Below are positions 31,566 through 39,841 of a stretch of DNA of 64,000 bases, piece after piece. Position 1 is the stretch's first letter; each line of letters begins with the position of its first letter. Location of the stretch: positions 62,001 through 126,000 of the forward strand of contig JAGHRS010000003.1 in assembly GCA_018066285.1 (NCBI GenBank), given 5' to 3'. The position numbers were made by a program, and so were the translations under genes. Source of the stretch: Candidatus Treponema caballi. Lineage in GTDB: Bacteria > Spirochaetota > Spirochaetia > Treponematales > Treponemataceae. Under the pieces are notes generated by a model. That model was given only the letters and a program-made list of their open reading frames with translations. It made no database searches and was not told the origin of the DNA.

Positions 31566-34055
31566 TTACTTACCCATTACAATCCGTACTTCATGTGCTT
31601 TTCCATCACATGCAGAAAGCGGAATGCAGTTTCCTTCAAGTTTCTTGCCGTCAAGGAAGGTTTCCTTTACGCCTTTTTCGACGCCATCCGGGTTTTCATA
31701 AGCGATTGAGAACGTCGTGTTCCGGAATGTGCGGACTGCGTTAAATGTCTTCCACTCAGCAGGTACGCACGGATTGATGACAAGACCGTTGTACTCAGGC
31801 TGCAGACCGAAGATGTTTTCAGCAGCAACACGAAGGCGCGTCGGAGCGGTTCCTGTAAGCCAGGTGTGTCCTGCCCTCATGTACTCGCCGCTTGAAGGGC
31901 CTGCAACGTATTCAGGATACACGAAGCGCTCAGCTGCATATCCGTACGGATCTTCTTCACTGCAGACAGCAGGAAGTGTTTCATAGAAGAGTTTCCACGC
32001 TTCTGTTCCCTTTCCGTAGTTGCACAGGGATGCAATGTACCAGCTTTCAACATGGCGGAAGAAACTTCCGTTTTCTTTCTTTCCTGGAGCATTGCGCTTG
32101 TAGGCAGACCAGTCATCAGGGAGCTTGCCTTCTGAAAGCGTCATGGAAGGCGTACAGAGACAGACACCGCCCTTTGCGGCGAGCTTCTTCTCTACCATGG
32201 CGGCAGAAGCCTCAAACTGCTCTTTTGTTGCAATGCCTGAGAAGCCTGCCCATGCTGTCGGCTCAAAGAAAATGAGTCCGTCTGTATCAGCGGAACCAAC
32301 AGCCTGCTTTTTGTCACAGTCAGGTCCGAGTAGTCTGATGTAAGCGCCGGTTGAATCAATGCAGTATCTGTTGACTGCATCCTTGATGAGCAGGGCTTTT
32401 GTTTCGCAGTGATTCTTCACCATCTGATGTTCTGCATCCTCAAACTGGTTGCAGAGTTCCGCAAAATCAACATACGCCTTATACAGCATTTCTGCTGCCA
32501 TGACGGAAAGGTGCTCAGGATAGCCGCTCAGGTCATCGTTCCAGTCAGCATCTCGCATAATTGGCATTCCCTGAACGCTTCTGTCCCAGACCTGTGAAAG
32601 GGCTACTGTACAGTGCTCAAAAATGGAACCCTTTGCAGCAGGTTTTCCTTCCTTTTCATCCGCGTACGGAGTTACCTCATTGAGGAACGCGAAATCACCG
32701 CTTTCCTTAATGTACTGACAGACTGCATAGATGAACCAGATCGGGTCGTCACAAGCGTTGAAATCTGTCGTTCCCGGTGCTGAAACGTAGAAGTTATGAT
32801 AAGCACTGCCGTCAGCGAACATCTGTTCTGCTATATAAAGGAGGAAATCATGAACGCGCTTTGTGTCGTACGGCAGCAGTGCGAGAATGTCCTGCAGGAT
32901 GTCTCTGAAACCGAATCCGTACTCAAAACCTGAATGGAAGCGTGACTTCATTCTGTTCAGCGCCATAACCATAGAGCACTGATACTGCAGCCAGCGGAAA
33001 GAGTGGCGGAACACATCCTCGCCGGAAACCGTAAGCTGGAGCATGTCAAACTCGTCGCTCCATGCCTTGTTTACCTCAGCGAGCAGTTTCTGAGCCTTTA
33101 CCGGATCCTTGAGCTGTTCAAAAGCAGCCTTCACCTGAGCCTTGTTGTTGGTGTAGTAATCCTGTGTATCTGCTGCGACATTAAGAACGACAAACTGCTT
33201 TGTCTCGCCCGGAGCAAGCTCAAGCACGAAATGAAGGACAGAAAGTGCATCCGTCATTTCCTCAGAATTGCGGCAGGTAAGCTTATCCTGCTTGATTCCT
33301 TCAGGATTTGCCATGGTGTTTGTGTAATGGCCGACGAAATCTTCATATTTCTGTGAATGAGAAACGCTCTTTTCTGAGCATGAATGAACGAGGACGCGTC
33401 CGAAAAGTCCCTTAATGGTATCTTCATCACAGTTGAAGGAAATGCCGTAATCATTACGCCATACAATAGAATCAATTTCAGCATCATAAAAGCCGCCGGC
33501 CATCATAAGGGAATTGAATCCTGAGAACTGAATGCCGCGCGCGTCACCAACATTAACAGGAGCGGTTGCATACAGGTTCAGCGTACGCTTTCTGTCCGCA
33601 GTGTTCTTAACGGTAACCAGCTGAACAAGGGCATCATAGCCTTCCGGAATGAAGTTATCTGTCGTGACCTCAAGATCAGCGTACGCAGTCTTTGTTGTCA
33701 GCGCGCCGAAACTGAACGTCGTCTCAAGCTTCTGGTTTTCATGCAGCATCGGATACCAGTCATTGGAAAAGCAGGTGCCGTTTTCATCCCTTATATAGAT
33801 GTAATTTCCAAGAAGACGTGTCTTGTACGGATCCTCGTGGACAAATCCATTAAGAAGATCACCTTCCTGGGTGCCGATGCGGGCAAAGTTTGAACCATTA
33901 TTGGTAATTCCCCAGCATAAAGTTTCTGTCAGCGGACGGTTCCTGCGTGCCAGCAGCATAAGCCAGGGTTCACGTGTTTTATTCTCAATACTCTCTGTAA
34001 GATGAACAGTATCATCATTTGAAAAGGAAAAGTTTCCATTCTTTCTTGCACTCAT
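31566..34055 (-). CDS. GH94-family glycoside phosphorylase
   Basis: 829 residues, no signal peptide, matching the length of cellobiose and chitobiose phosphorylases. The N-terminal beta-sandwich leads to an (alpha/alpha)6 barrel with RWLQYQCSMVMALNRMKSRF, GFGFRDILQDILALLP and FADGSAYHNF. MRDADWNDD at residues 501-508 matches the ADWND motif of GH94 enzymes that carries the general acid. Such enzymes split beta-linked disaccharides with phosphate, giving a sugar 1-phosphate and saving ATP. The next gene, a phosphohexomutase, suits this. Transcription should start near 34093, within the LacI-type operator. The exact disaccharide (cellobiose, laminaribiose, chitobiose) cannot be told by eye. Confidence 0.9.
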   Translation of the reverse strand: MSARKNGNFSFSNDDTVHLTESIENKTREPWLMLLARRNRPLTETLCWGITNNGSNFARIGTQEGDLLNGFVHEDPYKTRLLGNYIYIRDENGTCFSNDWYPMLHENQKLETTFSFGALTTKTAYADLEVTTDNFIPEGYDALVQLVTVKNTADRKRTLNLYATAPVNVGDARGIQFSGFNSLMMAGGFYDAEIDSIVWRNDYGISFNCDEDTIKGLFGRVLVHSCSEKSVSHSQKYEDFVGHYTNTMANPEGIKQDKLTCRNSEEMTDALSVLHFVLELAPGETKQFVVLNVAADTQDYYTNNKAQVKAAFEQLKDPVKAQKLLAEVNKAWSDEFDMLQLTVSGEDVFRHSFRWLQYQCSMVMALNRMKSRFHSGFEYGFGFRDILQDILALLPYDTKRVHDFLLYIAEQMFADGSAYHNFYVSAPGTTDFNACDDPIWFIYAVCQYIKESGDFAFLNEVTPYADEKEGKPAAKGSIFEHCTVALSQVWDRSVQGMPIMRDADWNDDLSGYPEHLSVMAAEMLYKAYVDFAELCNQFEDAEHQMVKNHCETKALLIKDAVNRYCIDSTGAYIRLLGPDCDKKQAVGSADTDGLIFFEPTAWAGFSGIATKEQFEASAAMVEKKLAAKGGVCLCTPSMTLSEGKLPDDWSAYKRNAPGKKENGSFFRHVESWYIASLCNYGKGTEAWKLFYETLPAVCSEEDPYGYAAERFVYPEYVAGPSSGEYMRAGHTWLTGTAPTRLRVAAENIFGLQPEYNGLVINPCVPAEWKTFNAVRTFRNTTFSIAYENPDGVEKGVKETFLDGKKLEGNCIPLSACDGKAHEVRIVMGK

Positions 34056-34086
34056 AGTTTTACTCCATAAAAAATATGCTTTATGC

Positions 34087-34098
34087 TTTCACGTGAAA
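34087..34098. promoter_or_regulatory. LacI-type operator O1
   Basis: TTTCACGTGAAA is a perfect 12-bp palindrome with the central CG that LacI-family proteins favour. It covers the predicted transcription start of the leftward GH94 operon. The same palindrome recurs at 40910-40921. Confidence 0.75.
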
Positions 34099-34099
34099 A

Positions 34100-34128
34100 T
34101 TATTACACGTTATCTACCCTATCGTCAA
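34100..34128 (-). promoter_or_regulatory. Promoter of the GH94-phosphohexomutase operon
   Basis: On the minus strand TTGACG (34128-34123) and TAATAA (34105-34100) are 17 bp apart. Operator O1 begins 2 bp downstream of the -10 box. Confidence 0.7.
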
Positions 34129-34209
34129 GCAAAAATTTATTTATTTTCATTGCAGTTTTATGGAAATTCATGTACTTTTATGCATTCTTCCACTATTTTA
34201 CCCCGTTTA

Positions 34210-34242
34210 TTTCACTTTAACGTGAAAATATTTTTCTTGACA
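34210..34242 (+). promoter_or_regulatory. Split operator and -35 box upstream of the sugar importer
   Basis: TTTCAC and GTGAAA half-sites (34210-34215, 34222-34227) are 6 bp apart, unlike the contiguous palindromes elsewhere. A consensus TTGACA follows at 34237-34242. No good -10 hexamer is found at the right distance; the best region overlaps the palindrome AGGATAAGATTATCCT (34261-34276), which may be a second operator. Confidence 0.5.
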
Positions 34243-34296
34243 AATACTTTTTTTTGATTCAGGATAAGATTATCCTTGAGTGATGAAAGGGATGAT

Positions 34297-34387
34297 TCTG
34301 GTTTCCGGAAATTAGTGCATGCCTGTTCCGGAGACCAGACATAAAACTATCTAATATTTCTATTTACAAGTAATTAGAAAGTTTTAT
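34297..34387 (+). promoter_or_regulatory. Structured 5' leader: two consecutive stem-loops
   Basis: TCTGGTTTCCGG (34297-34308) pairs with CCGGAGACCAGA (34328-34339) with one G-U. Directly after it, ATAAAACTATCTAAT (34341-34355) pairs with ATTAGAAAGTTTTAT (34373-34387) with one mismatch. They lie in the ~180-nt untranslated leader of the binding-protein gene. No known riboswitch class was recognised, and no U-run terminator follows. Confidence 0.6.
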
Positions 34388-34453
34388 GGATTTGCTGAGG
34401 TGTGGATCAGAAGCAAACCATCCTCTATCAGGCAAGGAAAAAGGAGTAAACAC

Positions 34454-35911
34454 ATGAAACAGTTTTTACGTAAAAGTGGATTAGTAATCCTCGCACTCGT
34501 TCTGGTTTCTGTTGCATTCACAGGATGTAACAAAGAAAAAGCTCCTGAAGCTGTTAAAGTTCAGGTAATGGTTGGTATGGGTACAGGAACTGACCCGTCA
34601 CAGATTGCAATTCACGAAGAGATTCAGGAACTCTTCAATTCAACAGTTGGAAAGGAAAAGGGCATTGAGCTCGAGTTCCTTACTGTAGAATATTCAAGCG
34701 CAGACACCAAGTTCACAACACTGGTTGCTGGTGACATGACACCGGATATCGTTGGACCAGTCGGAATCATGGGTGTTGCAAAGTACATTGATGAATGGAT
34801 GGACATTGAGCCATACATCAAGAAGGACAACGTAGACCTTTCTGTATATGATGAAGCACTAATCAATTCAAACCGCTACAACATCAACGGTGAGTCAAAG
34901 CTCGTTGGACTCCCAATCGGTTTCTATCCTTCTGTCCTCTACTATAACGAAGACATCTTCGACCGCGCTGGCATTGACTATCCTCCAACAGAATGGGGAA
35001 CAGCAGACTGGACATATGACAAGCTCTATGCAGAAGCCCGCGCTATGACATTCGATGCTAACGGTCTTAATCCAACAGATGCAGGATTTGATATGTTCAA
35101 CATGGCACAGTACGGCTACGACGGCCTCGACTGGGCTCCATGGCGTGCTATCGTAGGTAAGTACTTTGACGGAAACGGCAACTCAGTTGCTCTCGGTGTT
35201 TCAGAAGACTACAAGACAGCAAAGATGAACTCACCAGAGTGGAAGCAGGCATTCAAAGACCTTGAAACAATGGTTTACAAGGACTGTATCCGCCCTGCAA
35301 CAACATCAAACATGGGAACTTCACTCTTCGGCGACAACGACCCACTCGGATCAAACAAGTGCGCTATGTGGGAAATCTTCTCATGGATGAGCTATGCATA
35401 CGAAGGATGGGACGCAAACTTCAAGTGGAACGTTGCTGCAATTCCTTCAATGAACGGACACATCGTTTCTGCAACAAACGAAGATACATTCGTAATGTGT
35501 AAGTCTGCAAAGCACCACGACGAAGCATGGGAAGTTTACAAGTGGCTCTTCCAGCCTGAAATCTATGCAAAGCTCTGCAAGAACTATGGTGGTATTCCAG
35601 CTATGAAGTCACTGCAGTCAGCATGGGTCGACCAGCAGAAGGACGGCGTTATGGGTGAAGACGGCGAATACGAGTGGAACTGTTATCCACGTCCTGACAT
35701 CAACTGGGAAGTATTCCTTGAAGCAGGAAAGTACGCTGACAATCCTAACAACGAATCATGGGTACCAAACTACAGCAAGGTTTGGGATGCAATGGAAAAC
35801 GCTATGAACAACGTTATTTCAGGCAACTACACAACAACAGACCAGCTCGCAGAAGATCTGAACAAAGAAGTTCAGGGCTACCTGGATGAGTACTGGGCTG
35901 CACAGAAGTAA
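34454..35911 (+). CDS. Sugar ABC transporter substrate-binding lipoprotein
   Basis: 485 residues from the ATG at 34454, preceded by AAGGAG. The signal MKQFLRKSGLVILALVLVSV ends in the lipobox FTGC. The mature protein is a family-1 extracellular solute-binding protein: VMVGMGTGTDPSQIAIHEEI, LVAGDMTPDIV, LVGLPIGFYPSVLYYNEDIFDRAGI-type stretches and FVMCKSAKHHDEAWEVYKWL near the hinge. It should capture an oligosaccharide and deliver it to the two permeases encoded next. Codon use is biased to AAG, GAC and GAA-rich codons, suggesting high expression. A terminator between it and the first permease would favour excess binding protein. Confidence 0.94.
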   Translation: MKQFLRKSGLVILALVLVSVAFTGCNKEKAPEAVKVQVMVGMGTGTDPSQIAIHEEIQELFNSTVGKEKGIELEFLTVEYSSADTKFTTLVAGDMTPDIVGPVGIMGVAKYIDEWMDIEPYIKKDNVDLSVYDEALINSNRYNINGESKLVGLPIGFYPSVLYYNEDIFDRAGIDYPPTEWGTADWTYDKLYAEARAMTFDANGLNPTDAGFDMFNMAQYGYDGLDWAPWRAIVGKYFDGNGNSVALGVSEDYKTAKMNSPEWKQAFKDLETMVYKDCIRPATTSNMGTSLFGDNDPLGSNKCAMWEIFSWMSYAYEGWDANFKWNVAAIPSMNGHIVSATNEDTFVMCKSAKHHDEAWEVYKWLFQPEIYAKLCKNYGGIPAMKSLQSAWVDQQKDGVMGEDGEYEWNCYPRPDINWEVFLEAGKYADNPNNESWVPNYSKVWDAMENAMNNVISGNYTTTDQLAEDLNKEVQGYLDEYWAAQK

Positions 35912-35974
35912 TAATATCATTTCAAAAACAATTCAGGTTGCCGGCGCAAGCCGGCGGCTTGAAGTTTTTTCACC

Positions 35975-35997
35975 GCTGCAGATTCTGCAGCTTTTTT
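35975..35997 (+). terminator. Intra-operon terminator/attenuator after the binding-protein gene
   Basis: GCTGCAG and CTGCAGC enclose ATT and are followed by six T, 14 bp before the first permease start. A GCCGGC/GCCGGC hairpin precedes it at ~35940. Partial readthrough would set the binding protein to permease ratio. Confidence 0.8.
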
Positions 35998-36010
35998 ATA
36001 GGAGGCTGAT

Positions 36011-36919
36011 ATGGCTAAAGACAGAAGATTAGTACCACAGTCCGAAAGATACGCCAGATGGGGATGGCTCTTTGTATCTCCATGGATTATTGGTTTCATC
36101 TGTTTCACACTGGGACCAATGCTGGCTTCATTATATTTGTCACTGACGCGGTACGATGGCCGTAACGCTCCAGTATTTATTGGTCTTGATAATTTCAAAA
36201 CATTGTTCCACGACCCGAAAGTATGGAACAGTCTTAAAGTAACTTTTAAATTTGCATTTATGTCAGTTCCGCTCGGAATCATTTCCGGCTTCCTGCTTGC
36301 ATGTCTTTTGAACACAAAGCTCAAGCTGGTCAATTTCTGGCGAACTCTTTTCTATCTGCCGGCAATGATTTCCGGCGTTGTTATCGCCATGCTGTGGCGC
36401 GGTCTGTTTGATGACCAGTACGGTATCATCAACTATCTGCTGCGTAGTATCGGCTTGAACGGTCCGAAATGGCTCAATGACCCGAAGTATACGCTGTACT
36501 GCTTCCTCTTCCTCACGGTTTGGGGCTGCGGTGGCGGTATGATCATCTATCTTTCCGGTCTGCAGTCAATTCCGACATCACTGTATGAAGCTGCAGAACT
36601 TGATGGCTGCAACCGCTTCAGAAAACTTATTCACATTACCATTCCACAGATGACCCCAATTCTGTTCTTCCAGCTGATCATGGGTATCATCGGTGCATTC
36701 CAGTTCTTCTCAGAACCAATGATCCTGACAAAAGGTGGTCCTGCAGATTCGACCATGTTCTACAACCTGTACCTGTACAACAACGCGTTCAAGTACCAGT
36801 CGATGGGCTTCGCGTCTGCTCTGGCATGGGTTCTGTTCGTAATCATCCTTATCCTGACTATGCTCGTATTCCGCAGTTCTGAATTGTGGGTCTTCTACGA
36901 AAGCGAGGTGAAAAAATGA
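36011..36919 (+). CDS. Sugar ABC transporter permease (UgpA/MalF-like)
   Basis: 302 residues with six membrane helices, beginning with the usual short cytoplasmic tail and GWLFVSPWIIGFICFTLGPM. The EAA loop that docks on the ATPase is SLYEAAELDGCNRFRKLIHI with ITIPQMTP. GTGGTGG-type slip is absent. AGGAGG lies 6 bp before the ATG. It pairs with the following permease (start and stop overlap ATGA). No ATPase gene is present in the locus, so the importer probably uses a shared MsmK/UgpC-type ATPase encoded elsewhere. Confidence 0.93.
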   Translation: MAKDRRLVPQSERYARWGWLFVSPWIIGFICFTLGPMLASLYLSLTRYDGRNAPVFIGLDNFKTLFHDPKVWNSLKVTFKFAFMSVPLGIISGFLLACLLNTKLKLVNFWRTLFYLPAMISGVVIAMLWRGLFDDQYGIINYLLRSIGLNGPKWLNDPKYTLYCFLFLTVWGCGGGMIIYLSGLQSIPTSLYEAAELDGCNRFRKLIHITIPQMTPILFFQLIMGIIGAFQFFSEPMILTKGGPADSTMFYNLYLYNNAFKYQSMGFASALAWVLFVIILILTMLVFRSSELWVFYESEVKK

Positions 36920-37959
36920 GAACAAAACAAGAATTAGAGCGAAGAAGAAAGACTATTGCCACAATCATCCTTGCAATTTGTGGTGTTGCAGTCATATATC
37001 CTGTCATTTCAATGGCATGTTCATCACTGTCATCAAAGACAGTCATCAAGACACAGCCGGCTTCCCTTGTTCCTATTGAAGGAAAGCAGGTTACCATTGA
37101 CGGCTATGGCGTAAAGGGAAAGAAATACTTCCTGTACAATGTTGAAATTGACGGCGAAGTAAAGCAGCTCGCGTATGTTGATAAGGAGGATAAGCTCTGG
37201 AAGTACGTGAATCCGGATAATCCTTCAGAAGAATACCTTGCAGCTCCGGCAACTCCGGATGACCGCGTAAGGACTATCAGATTCAACTGGGCTAACTATC
37301 CGGAAGCACTGAAAAAAGCAGACTTCCTCAAGTACATCAAGAACACGCTGTTCATCCTTGTCATTTCAACATTCGGTGCAGTTCTTTCATCAACACTCGT
37401 TGCATACGGATTTGCCCGGTTCCCGTTCAAGGGAAGAAACACGCTGTTCATCATCCTGCTTGCAACAATGATGCTTCCAGAGCAGGTTTCGCTTATCCCG
37501 AGCTTCCTCATTTACAAGTGGCTCGGTTGGTACAACACCTACCTGCCGCTGACGGTAGCTTCGTTCTTTGCTTCCAGTGCATGGAACGTCTTCCTTATCC
37601 GCCAGTTCATGATGGGTCTTCCTGTTGAACTTGATGAAGCAGCAAAAATGGATGGATGCGGTCCGTTCAGAAACCTGTTCTATGTCATCATTCCACAGAG
37701 TTCTGCAGTTCTCATCACCATTACGCTCAATACAGCAATTTACTGGTGGAACGAATACTTCTATTCACTGGTTTACATCCAGGACAGAGAGCTGTACACC
37801 GTTTCACTCGGTCTGCAGTCATTTGATGCGCTGTACTTCAACAACAGCGGAATCAAAGGCGCTGCAACAATGATGATGCTGGTTCCGCCTGTCATTCTGT
37901 TCTTCTTCTTCCAGCGCTATTTCATCCAGGGAACTGTTGTTTCCGGTGTAAAGGGCTGA
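36916..37959 (+). CDS. Sugar ABC transporter permease (UgpE/MalG-like) with an enlarged first extracytoplasmic loop
   Basis: 347 residues from the ATG at 36916, which overlaps the upstream stop by four bases. The EAA loop is LPVELDEAAKMDGCGPFRNL followed by VIIPQSSAV. Helix 1 (TIATIILAICGVAVIYPVIS) is followed by ~100 residues outside the membrane (to YIKNTLFILVIS) instead of the usual ~35-40. This insert contains a small beta-type segment (YFLYNVEIDGEVKQLAYVD) and could contact the binding protein. Otherwise a standard MalG-like subunit. Confidence 0.92.
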   Translation: MRTKQELERRRKTIATIILAICGVAVIYPVISMACSSLSSKTVIKTQPASLVPIEGKQVTIDGYGVKGKKYFLYNVEIDGEVKQLAYVDKEDKLWKYVNPDNPSEEYLAAPATPDDRVRTIRFNWANYPEALKKADFLKYIKNTLFILVISTFGAVLSSTLVAYGFARFPFKGRNTLFIILLATMMLPEQVSLIPSFLIYKWLGWYNTYLPLTVASFFASSAWNVFLIRQFMMGLPVELDEAAKMDGCGPFRNLFYVIIPQSSAVLITITLNTAIYWWNEYFYSLVYIQDRELYTVSLGLQSFDALYFNNSGIKGAATMMMLVPPVILFFFFQRYFIQGTVVSGVKG

Positions 37960-37975
37960 TATTCAGGAGCAGGCT

Positions 37976-38917
37976 TTGTTCGCAGTTAAGATTTATGCTG
38001 CACCCGCTGATATCGACACAACAGTCGCTCAGTGGAAGCAGCTTGGCTTTGATACAATCATGGTCGGACGGGCCTGCCTGAAAGATGCGGCTTTCATAGA
38101 AAAGCTGCACGAAGCAGGCTTCGCCTTAAGCGTCGTTGAGCCGCTCTTCCTTGCAGATGAGGGAACCGCGCCTTTCAGCGACTACAGGCCGGCTTTGTTT
38201 GAAGACGGTTCTGTTGCGGTCGATGACTGGGTACGTTTTGTGTGCCCGTCTGACACCGCGTGGCTTTCAAAAGTCTACGACCGTATCCACAACGACGCTG
38301 CTTCCGGCGCTGATATCGTAACATTTGATTTTGCGCGTTTCTTCCAGTTCTGGGAGATGGTTCTGCCGGAAACTGATGAAGCCGCCTTGAAAAGAACATG
38401 CAGCTGTGATCTCTGTTCTGCCGCCGCTTCAGCTTTTAAAAGCGGACGGGAATGGCGCACAGGCGTCATCAGCAGCACTGTGAAAAAATGCAGCCAGGCA
38501 GCGCATGCCGCCAAATCAGACATCCGCACAGGCGTTCACATTGTTCCCTGGAAAACGGATATGTTCGGTGGCGCACTTGAAGGCGTACTCGGGCAGGACC
38601 TCAGTGAATTAAGCAACTATGTTGACTTTCTTGCCCCAATGACGTATCAGCACATGATCCACCAGCCGCCTGAGTATATCTCTGAACTGGTGACAAACCA
38701 TAGAAAAACAATCAATGACAGAATCCCTGTCATTCCATCCGTTCAGATTAAGGAAATCTACAGAACAGATGTTCTGGCGCGCGATGAGTTCAGGAAAGCA
38801 ATTCAGGAAGCGCTCAGAAGTTCAACAGGAGGGCTTTCTTTCTATCAGTGGACTGACATTGCGGAATCTAAAGAAAGCTTCGATATCATAAAACAGGAGT
38901 TACAACCATATTTATGA
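37976..38917 (+). CDS. TIM-barrel-like protein with an acidic/cysteine motif, unknown function
   Basis: 313 residues, TTG start 3 bp after AGGAGCAGG. No signal peptide, so cytosolic. Alternating strands and helices suggest a TIM barrel: LGFDTIMVG, then DIVTFDFARFFQFWE, RTCSCDLCSAAASA, HIVPWKTDMFGG, VDFLAPMTYQHMI and GLSFYQWTDIAES. The F-D-F-x-R strand followed by C-x-C-x-x-C resembles the region FIIDDFFFTQCMCDDC of the larger protein at 17128. LAPMTYQHM resembles strands of glycoside hydrolases such as GH18 relatives. Its place between the importer and a glycan lipoprotein suggests a step in intracellular glycan processing; the reaction is unknown. Confidence 0.6.
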   Translation: MFAVKIYAAPADIDTTVAQWKQLGFDTIMVGRACLKDAAFIEKLHEAGFALSVVEPLFLADEGTAPFSDYRPALFEDGSVAVDDWVRFVCPSDTAWLSKVYDRIHNDAASGADIVTFDFARFFQFWEMVLPETDEAALKRTCSCDLCSAAASAFKSGREWRTGVISSTVKKCSQAAHAAKSDIRTGVHIVPWKTDMFGGALEGVLGQDLSELSNYVDFLAPMTYQHMIHQPPEYISELVTNHRKTINDRIPVIPSVQIKEIYRTDVLARDEFRKAIQEALRSSTGGLSFYQWTDIAESKESFDIIKQELQPYL

Positions 38918-39807
38918 AAAAGACACGTTCAGCTGCAGCCGTCCTTATGTGCTGCATTGCCTTGAGCCTGTTCACATCATGCTCAAAAGGAAACAACATG
39001 AAAAAGACAGTTCCCGTTCAGTACGCAGGACTCAGAAGTTCAACATACGGTGTTGATCCGTTCCCGACCGTAGAAGAGTGGGACGGTTATGCACAGCACA
39101 TGCAGGACGGCTTTGAAGGAAGTACCGGCTGTTATGTCTGGATTGTCGGCTACGTAGAAGGCAACAGCGCAACTAAGCAATGCGTGCTCAACTTCCCTAT
39201 CGATACGAAAATCGAAAACGTCACTGACTTTCCGGTTGATATGAACAAGGACTTTCTTGAGATGGCAAGCGAAAAAGGATACGCCGTCTGGCTCCAGGTA
39301 GAGCCTGGTGACGCTGATCTTGTAGAACTTGCTTCTGCAGTCATGCGTCATTACAAGAACTACAAATGCGTAAAAGGCTTCGGAATTGACGTCGAATGGT
39401 ATCATCCTTACGGAACAGACGGCTACGGAGTTCCGCTCACCGATGAAATGGCGGAAAACGTAGACAAGGCAATCAAGAAGGTAAACAGAAAATATACCTG
39501 TTTTGTCAAACACTGGGATGCTGACTGGTTGCCCCCGACTTACCGTTCTGATATGATTTTCGTTAACGACAGCCAGTACCACGAAACTGTAAAAACAATG
39601 CGTGGTGAATTCGATAAATGGGCAAAGCATTTTGCACCAAATACCGTCATGTACCAGATTGGTTATCCTTCAGATAAAAGAATCTGGGGAAAGTTCGACC
39701 AGCCTGAATACGAACTTGGTGCTTATCTTGCCGAAGGTGCTGCCGAAGACCAGAACGTCGGCATAATCTGGGTAGATTTCTCACTGCGTGACGTGATGGA
39801 TAAATAA
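38914..39807 (+). CDS. Lipoprotein with TIM-barrel-like (glycosidase-type) fold
   Basis: 297 residues. The signal MKKTRSAAAVLMCCIALSLF ends in the lipobox FTSC. The mature part includes YAVWLQVEPGDADLVELASA, then KGFGIDVEWYHPYGTDGYG and CFVKHWDADWLPP. An acidic pair (D-V-E) at the end of a barrel strand is what glycosidases of the GH18/GH25-type folds use, but I cannot place the family. The start overlaps the upstream stop (ATGA), so it is coupled to the TIM-barrel-like gene before it. It is probably envelope-anchored and acts on, or binds, the glycan that the importer takes up. Confidence 0.6.
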   Translation: MKKTRSAAAVLMCCIALSLFTSCSKGNNMKKTVPVQYAGLRSSTYGVDPFPTVEEWDGYAQHMQDGFEGSTGCYVWIVGYVEGNSATKQCVLNFPIDTKIENVTDFPVDMNKDFLEMASEKGYAVWLQVEPGDADLVELASAVMRHYKNYKCVKGFGIDVEWYHPYGTDGYGVPLTDEMAENVDKAIKKVNRKYTCFVKHWDADWLPPTYRSDMIFVNDSQYHETVKTMRGEFDKWAKHFAPNTVMYQIGYPSDKRIWGKFDQPEYELGAYLAEGAAEDQNVGIIWVDFSLRDVMDK

Positions 39808-39811
39808 AAGA

Positions 39812-39825
39812 TGTAGTATACTACA
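39812..39825. promoter_or_regulatory. Perfect 14-bp palindrome upstream of the LacI gene
   Basis: TGTAGTATACTACA lies between the lipoprotein stop and the ribosome binding site GGGAAG of the LacI gene. It differs from the TTTCACGTGAAA sites and may be a separate operator. Confidence 0.45.
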
Positions 39826-39841
39826 ATACAGGGAAGTAATA

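Noticed and set aside
34297-34387. A known riboswitch in the importer leader
   Set aside because: Two simple stems without any conserved loop sequence of a class I know, and no expression platform.
39040-39630. A 196-codon frame antisense to the TIM-barrel-like lipoprotein
   Set aside because: The sense strand has a signal peptide, lipobox and coupled start; the antisense frame has no support.
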